Positions 60,805 through 64,000 of a stretch of DNA of 64,000 bases are shown piece by piece (position 1 is the first letter of the stretch; each line of letters starts with the position of its first letter). The notes below the pieces were generated by a model. That model searched no databases. It saw only the letters and a program-made list of their open reading frames with translations, and had not been told where the DNA came from. Both the position numbers and the translations under genes were made by a program. Source of the stretch: Clostridiales bacterium (lineage in GTDB: Bacteria > Bacillota > Clostridia > Christensenellales > Borkfalkiaceae); the NCBI GenBank assembly GCA_015069605.1, contig SVII01000001.1, positions 72,359-136,358 of the forward strand, read 5' to 3'.

Positions 60805-61085
60805 TTAGCCTGACAAGAAGCGAACAAAACAAGGTTTTATCGGCAAAAAATACGTTGATACCGCAGAATTCTCTTTTATAATACTTGAGTATAATTGCAA
60901 TCGAATTCTTTGTCTGAACGAATTTTTTGCTCGTTAAAACTGCCTGCACCTTAAAAGATGTATTTTTTAGCGAATTTTGAGCAATGCGGCTGCAGTTGTA
61001 TTGAACATACTACAAAGACGCATGGATCATAAGGCGCAAAAAAGACACTTTTAAGGCTTGCTCGGTTCGCTTCTTGTCAGGCTAA
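60805..61085. mobile_element. 281-bp element with perfect 21-bp inverted ends in metK leader
   Basis: The arms at 60805-60825 (TTAGCCTGACAAGAAGCGAA plus one base) and 61065-61085 are exact reverse complements, with weaker pairing inward. The interior has no ORF. If TA is read as a duplicated target (TA|GCC...GGC|TA), the ends fit a Tc1/IS630-type MITE. The alternative is a leader RNA closed by a 21-bp helix that ends 1 base from the GAGG of metK. A minor internal minus promoter (CAGACA-N17-TATACT) is possible. Confidence 0.5.
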
Positions 61086-61178
61086 CATAGTTCATCATTA
61101 CTGTTGGGATTTGTAATGAAGTTCCCACTTACGTAAAAAGCTTTCTCTTTCGTATAGGCTTTTTCATTCGGGACTTAT

Positions 61179-61207
61179 ATTATAGCGAATAAAAACACCT
61201 TTGTCAA
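61179..61207 (-). promoter_or_regulatory. promoter of metK
   Basis: TTGACA, 17-bp spacer, TATAAT on the minus strand, about 390 bp upstream of the metK ATG. The 5' leader outside the element (61086-61172) folds into hairpins such as TTCATTAC/GTAATGATGAA. The pflX promoter is divergent from it. Confidence 0.85.
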
Positions 61208-61232
61208 GTTATTCTGACTGCCGTACACACGC

Positions 61233-61261
61233 TTGCAAAAATTTTTCGTCCGTGGTATAAT
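61233..61261 (+). promoter_or_regulatory. promoter of PflX-like radical SAM gene
   Basis: TTGCAA, 17-bp spacer, TATAAT, 30 bp before the ATG. Confidence 0.85.
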
Positions 61262-61291
61262 AAAGCGTAGATCTTTTCAAGGAGTGCGCAA

Positions 61292-62176
61292 ATGACAGGC
61301 GAATCCCAACGCTTATTGCAAAATTGCAAAATGTGTCCCGTAGAGTGCGGCGCAAATCGTTTGACGGGCATCGGCGCGTGCGGCGTGTCGGGCTTGCATA
61401 TCGCAAAATATTATTTGCACGCCTTTGAAGAACCTTGCATTTCTTTTCAAAACGGAAGCGGCACGATCTTTTTTACGGGCTGTAATCTGCGTTGCGCGTT
61501 TTGTCAAAATTACGAAGTGTCGCGTGCGCAACGAGGCAAAGCGATTACCGCGCAAGAGCTTGCGGACATTTTCAAAGAACTGGAAGACATGGGTGCAGAA
61601 AACATTTCTCTCGTCACTCCGTCCCATCTCGTTGCGTACCTGGTGCCCGCATTTGAGATTTATAAACCTAAAATCCCCGTTGTTTACAACAGCGGCGGTT
61701 ATGAAAAAATCCAAACGCTGAAAATGATTGATCCTTACGTGGATATCTATCTTCCTGACGCAAAATTCTATTCTTCCGCTCTTTCCAAACGATATTTAGG
61801 CAAAGAAGATTATTTTGACGTAGCTAGCGAGGCCGTAGAGTTTATGGCGAATGCAAAACCATTAAAAATGACGGAAGACGGAAAAATGCTGTCGGGGTGC
61901 GTCGTTCGGCATTTGGTAATGCCCCTTTGCACCAACGACTCCAAAGCAATTTTAAAATGGTTCGCACGTACCCTGCCCCCTACGACGTATTTGAGTTTGA
62001 TGAGTCAATACACCCCATTTGGCGATATTGAAAAATACCCCGAACTCTCCCGCTCCATCACAGCGCGGGAATACGACGCGGTCGTGGATACCGCAATTGC
62101 GCTTGGAATTGAAAAACTATTCACCCAAGAACGAAAATCCAGCGCCACGAAATATATTCCCGAATGGGATTTTTAA
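61292..62176 (+). CDS. radical SAM protein, PflX type
   Basis: A 294-residue radical SAM enzyme of the PflX/YgiQ-unrelated pyruvate formate-lyase activase-like group (COG1313). The cluster motif is FTGCNLRCAFCQN (about 61-73, CxxxCxxC). N-terminal extra Cys (NCKMCPVECG and GACGVSG) may hold a second cluster or structural metal. Then ENISLVTPSHLVAYLVPAFE, DIYLPDAKF, GCVVRHLVMPL and LSLMSQYTPFG, typical for the family. AAGGAG precedes the ATG. Its substrate is unknown; the family is often annotated as an activase without proof. Confidence 0.88.
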   Translation: MTGESQRLLQNCKMCPVECGANRLTGIGACGVSGLHIAKYYLHAFEEPCISFQNGSGTIFFTGCNLRCAFCQNYEVSRAQRGKAITAQELADIFKELEDMGAENISLVTPSHLVAYLVPAFEIYKPKIPVVYNSGGYEKIQTLKMIDPYVDIYLPDAKFYSSALSKRYLGKEDYFDVASEAVEFMANAKPLKMTEDGKMLSGCVVRHLVMPLCTNDSKAILKWFARTLPPTTYLSLMSQYTPFGDIEKYPELSRSITAREYDAVVDTAIALGIEKLFTQERKSSATKYIPEWDF

Positions 62177-62220
62177 GGGATTTTCAGCCAAAACACCCAC
62201 CCATGTCCGCGTTGAACGCA

Positions 62221-62355
62221 TTATTCTTTGTCAAACAGCGTGGATTTCAAACGCACGATCGAGCTGGTGAGGCGAGCAGCTTTCGTAGGTGAGGCGACAG
62301 CCAACTGATTTTCCAACTGCCTAATTTTTAACAACGTTTTTTCTATACTTTTCAT
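62221..62355 (-). CDS. 44-codon ORF of uncertain status
   Basis: Opposite strand in the 231-bp gap between pflX and the ABC-F gene; too short for the track. It would encode MKSIEKTLLKIRQLENQLAV plus 24 mostly helical, basic residues (SSIVRLKSTLF). No AGGAGG-type site precedes its ATG, so translation is doubtful. The rest of the gap contains the ABC-F promoter. Confidence 0.3.
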   Translation of the reverse strand: MKSIEKTLLKIRQLENQLAVASPTKAARLTSSIVRLKSTLFDKE

Positions 62356-62363
62356 CGTTTACA

Positions 62364-62392
62364 TTGTGTGCGATGCAAAAGCGTATTATACT
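62364..62392 (+). promoter_or_regulatory. promoter of ABC-F gene
   Basis: TTGTGT, 17-bp spacer, TATACT, only 16 bp upstream of the ATG, leaving a very short leader that still contains GAGG. Confidence 0.55.
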
Positions 62393-62407
62393 TTTTGAGG
62401 TTTTACT

Positions 62408-64000
62408 ATGTTGATTTCCGCAGACAATTTACATTTCGGATTTAACGGCGGTTCGCTTTTAGAAAGCGTCTGTTTTTCGCTGTCCGAGGGGGACAGGGTC
62501 GGGTTGATCGGCGCAAACGGCGAAGGAAAAACGACGCTTATCCGTTTGATTTTATCCGAACTTGAACCCGAAAGCGGCGTATTGTTCCGTAAAAATGGTA
62601 TCCGTATCGGATATTTGGCGCAAAACGGCGGTTACGATTCTTCTAACACCGTGTTTGAAGAAATGCGAGAAATTTTTACCGCAGACATTCGCGCCGTCAA
62701 CAATTTACGCGAAATCGAACAAAAAATTGCTTCTACGCAAGAAAACAGCGACGAATACCGCGTTTTGTCTGCAAAATATGAATCCTTAAATAAACAAATC
62801 GCCGCGCGGGATAGTTACAATTACGAAATTCGTATCCGCACCGTACTCAACGGTATGGGATTTGAAAACGTGTACGATCAGTCCATTTGCACTATGTCAG
62901 GTGGCGAAAAAACACGTTTGAAATTGTGCCGTTTGCTTTTGGAAGAACCTGAGCTTTTGATTTTGGACGAACCCACCAACCATTTGGATATGAAAACTTT
63001 GTTTTGGTTGGAAGATTATCTTGCGACGTACAAGGGTGCAATTCTTACCGTTTCGCACGATAGATATTTCTTAGACAAAATCGTTTCGCAAATCTATGAA
63101 ATCGAAAACAAGAAATTATCCGTCTTTAAGGGAAATTATACAAAATACAAAACTTTGAAAGCGGAAAAAACCGCGCATCTTTTGAAAGAATACGAAAAAC
63201 AGCAGGAAGAACGCGCGCATATGCAGGAGTACGTGGATCGAAACCTTGTCCGCGCGTCCACCACCAAAATGGCGCAATCACGCAGGCGCGCCTTAGAAAA
63301 AATGGAGCTTATCGAAAAGCCTGCCCTGCCCCCTACTCCCCCGCGGTTCGTGTTTACGTACACCGAAAAGCCGTACGAGAAAGTGTTGGAAGTATCGAAT
63401 TTACGCTTAACGGCAGGCGAAAAAACATTGCTTCAAAGTGCGTCATTCACCTTGATGCGTGGCGAAAAATGCGCCGTTGTGGGCGATAACGGCACGGGAA
63501 AATCCACACTAATCAAGGAAATCGTCAAAAACAAAAACACCGCAATCAAAACGGGACGTTTCGTCAAAATTGCCTGTTATGATCAAGAAAATGCCAACCT
63601 CGAACCCAACAATTCGGTGTTAGAGGAACTTTGGGGGCGACACGTGTCGTGGGATCAAACGCGCGTAAGAAATATCCTCGCGCAAGCCAAACTCGAAGCC
63701 GAAGACATGGACAAAAAAGTGCGTATGCTCTCAGGCGGCGAACGTGCCAAACTCGCACTCGCCGTGTTTGAATGTGAAAACGGCAACACGCTCGTTTTGG
63801 ACGAACCGACCAACCACCTTGACTTGCCCGCAAGAGAAAGCCTCGAAGCCGCTTTGAAAGAATTTGACGGCACAGTGTTATTCGTTTCGCACGACCGTTA
63901 TTTTATCCGCGCGCTTGCGGATAAAGTGTTGGAATTAGAAAACGGCGAAGCAAAAGAATTTAAAGGCAGTTATGATGACTACACCGCGTATAAAACTGCA
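62408..64000 (+). CDS. ABC-F family ATPase, truncated at window edge
   Basis: At least 531 residues; the frame stays open to the right edge and the ORF track misses it. ABC-F proteins act on ribosomes (EttA/Uup-like or antibiotic protection) and have no membrane part. Two ABC domains: Walker A GANGEGKTT and GDNGTGKST; signatures TMSGGEKTRLKL and MLSGGERAKLAL; Walker B LILDEPTNHLD and LVLDEPTNHLD. The interdomain linker (KYKTLKAEKTAHLLKEYEKQQEERAHMQEYVDRN) is the P-site tRNA interaction motif region. GAGG is seven bases before the ATG. The exact subclass cannot be told. Confidence 0.93.
   Translation, partial: MLISADNLHFGFNGGSLLESVCFSLSEGDRVGLIGANGEGKTTLIRLILSELEPESGVLFRKNGIRIGYLAQNGGYDSSNTVFEEMREIFTADIRAVNNLREIEQKIASTQENSDEYRVLSAKYESLNKQIAARDSYNYEIRIRTVLNGMGFENVYDQSICTMSGGEKTRLKLCRLLLEEPELLILDEPTNHLDMKTLFWLEDYLATYKGAILTVSHDRYFLDKIVSQIYEIENKKLSVFKGNYTKYKTLKAEKTAHLLKEYEKQQEERAHMQEYVDRNLVRASTTKMAQSRRRALEKMELIEKPALPPTPPRFVFTYTEKPYEKVLEVSNLRLTAGEKTLLQSASFTLMRGEKCAVVGDNGTGKSTLIKEIVKNKNTAIKTGRFVKIACYDQENANLEPNNSVLEELWGRHVSWDQTRVRNILAQAKLEAEDMDKKVRMLSGGERAKLALAVFECENGNTLVLDEPTNHLDLPARESLEAALKEFDGTVLFVSHDRYFIRALADKVLELENGEAKEFKGSYDDYTAYKTA

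Noticed and set aside
60792-61290. SAM-I riboswitch before metK
   Set aside because: The expected conserved core (AGAGAGGUGGAGGGACUGGCCC-like, kink-turn and pseudoknot partners) is not seen; only the inverted-repeat element and unrelated hairpins are present.
61950-61985. GTACCCTGCCCCCTAC in pflX as a repeat copy
   Set aside because: Similar C-rich string but needs an insertion to align and lacks the GCGTTGA part.
1-64000. CRISPR arrays, rRNA or tRNA genes
   Set aside because: No regularly spaced repeats and no recognisable rRNA segments or tRNA cloverleaf with TTCRA arm were noticed by eye; a tRNAscan/Infernal run would settle it.

Overview
The window looks like the chromosome of a low-to-moderate GC Gram-positive anaerobe, probably Bacillota/Clostridia from a gut-type uncultured lineage. 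Reasons: AddAB instead of RecBCD, a Rex-adhE locus, the hydrogenase-associated TM1266 regulator, AGGAGG-type ribosome sites nearly everywhere, sigma-A-like promoters of the form TTGACA-N17-TATAAT, a sigma-B/F-type anti-sigma cassette, a DinR-type LexA box and abundant intrinsic terminators. I cannot name a species. I saw no rRNA, tRNA or CRISPR array.

Layout. 0-3.4 kb: addB and the 5' end of addA. 3.5-4.6 kb: a lone lipoprotein. 4.7-8.7 kb: acyltransferase-gltS-tilS operon. 8.7-11.1 kb: GntR/ABC operon of YtrA type. 11.1-12.4 kb: tandem thioredoxin-fold lipoprotein. 12.5-15.9 kb: rex-adhE. 16-19 kb: ABC importer with a TM1266-like regulator behind a terminator-like leader hairpin. 19-20.4 kb: trmB and dut. 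20.5-30.4 kb: a phage-head module (large terminase, TerS-like protein, portal, scaffold, coat, connector, propeller-like closure protein, one helical protein) with no integrase, tail, lysis or replication genes. A secreted SH3-like protein is inserted in the opposite direction, and a perfect LexA box lies upstream. 30.7-35.1 kb: a secreted beta-propeller/SH3 protein, a 28-codon ORF and mgtE. 35.2-38.6 kb: radC-histidine kinase-response regulator-HAD phosphatase. 38.8-46.9 kb: PepV-like dipeptidase, TetR, DegV, phosphohexomutase, transketolase and an AraC/GyrI-like regulator. 47-51 kb: S41 protease, PucR-type regulator and a membrane protein. 51.2-53 kb: anti-anti-sigma/anti-sigma/sigma/ATPase cassette. 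53-59.4 kb: secA-prfB-tsaD-metal exporter operon. 59.6-61.3 kb: metK behind a long leader that contains a 281-bp element with perfect 21-bp inverted ends. 61.3-64 kb: PflX-type radical SAM protein and a truncated ABC-F ATPase.

Most of the window is housekeeping. Three things stand out. First, a short dispersed repeat (G-rich strand GGGGCAGGTATGCGTTGA) recurs at least a dozen times, both between genes and in frame inside genes, nearly always on the minus strand. Second, the phage-head module sits among housekeeping genes, appears intact, and has only head functions. Third, several leaders look regulatory: metK, the TM1266 operon, and the small ORF before mgtE. All homology calls are from reading the sequence; no database was searched.
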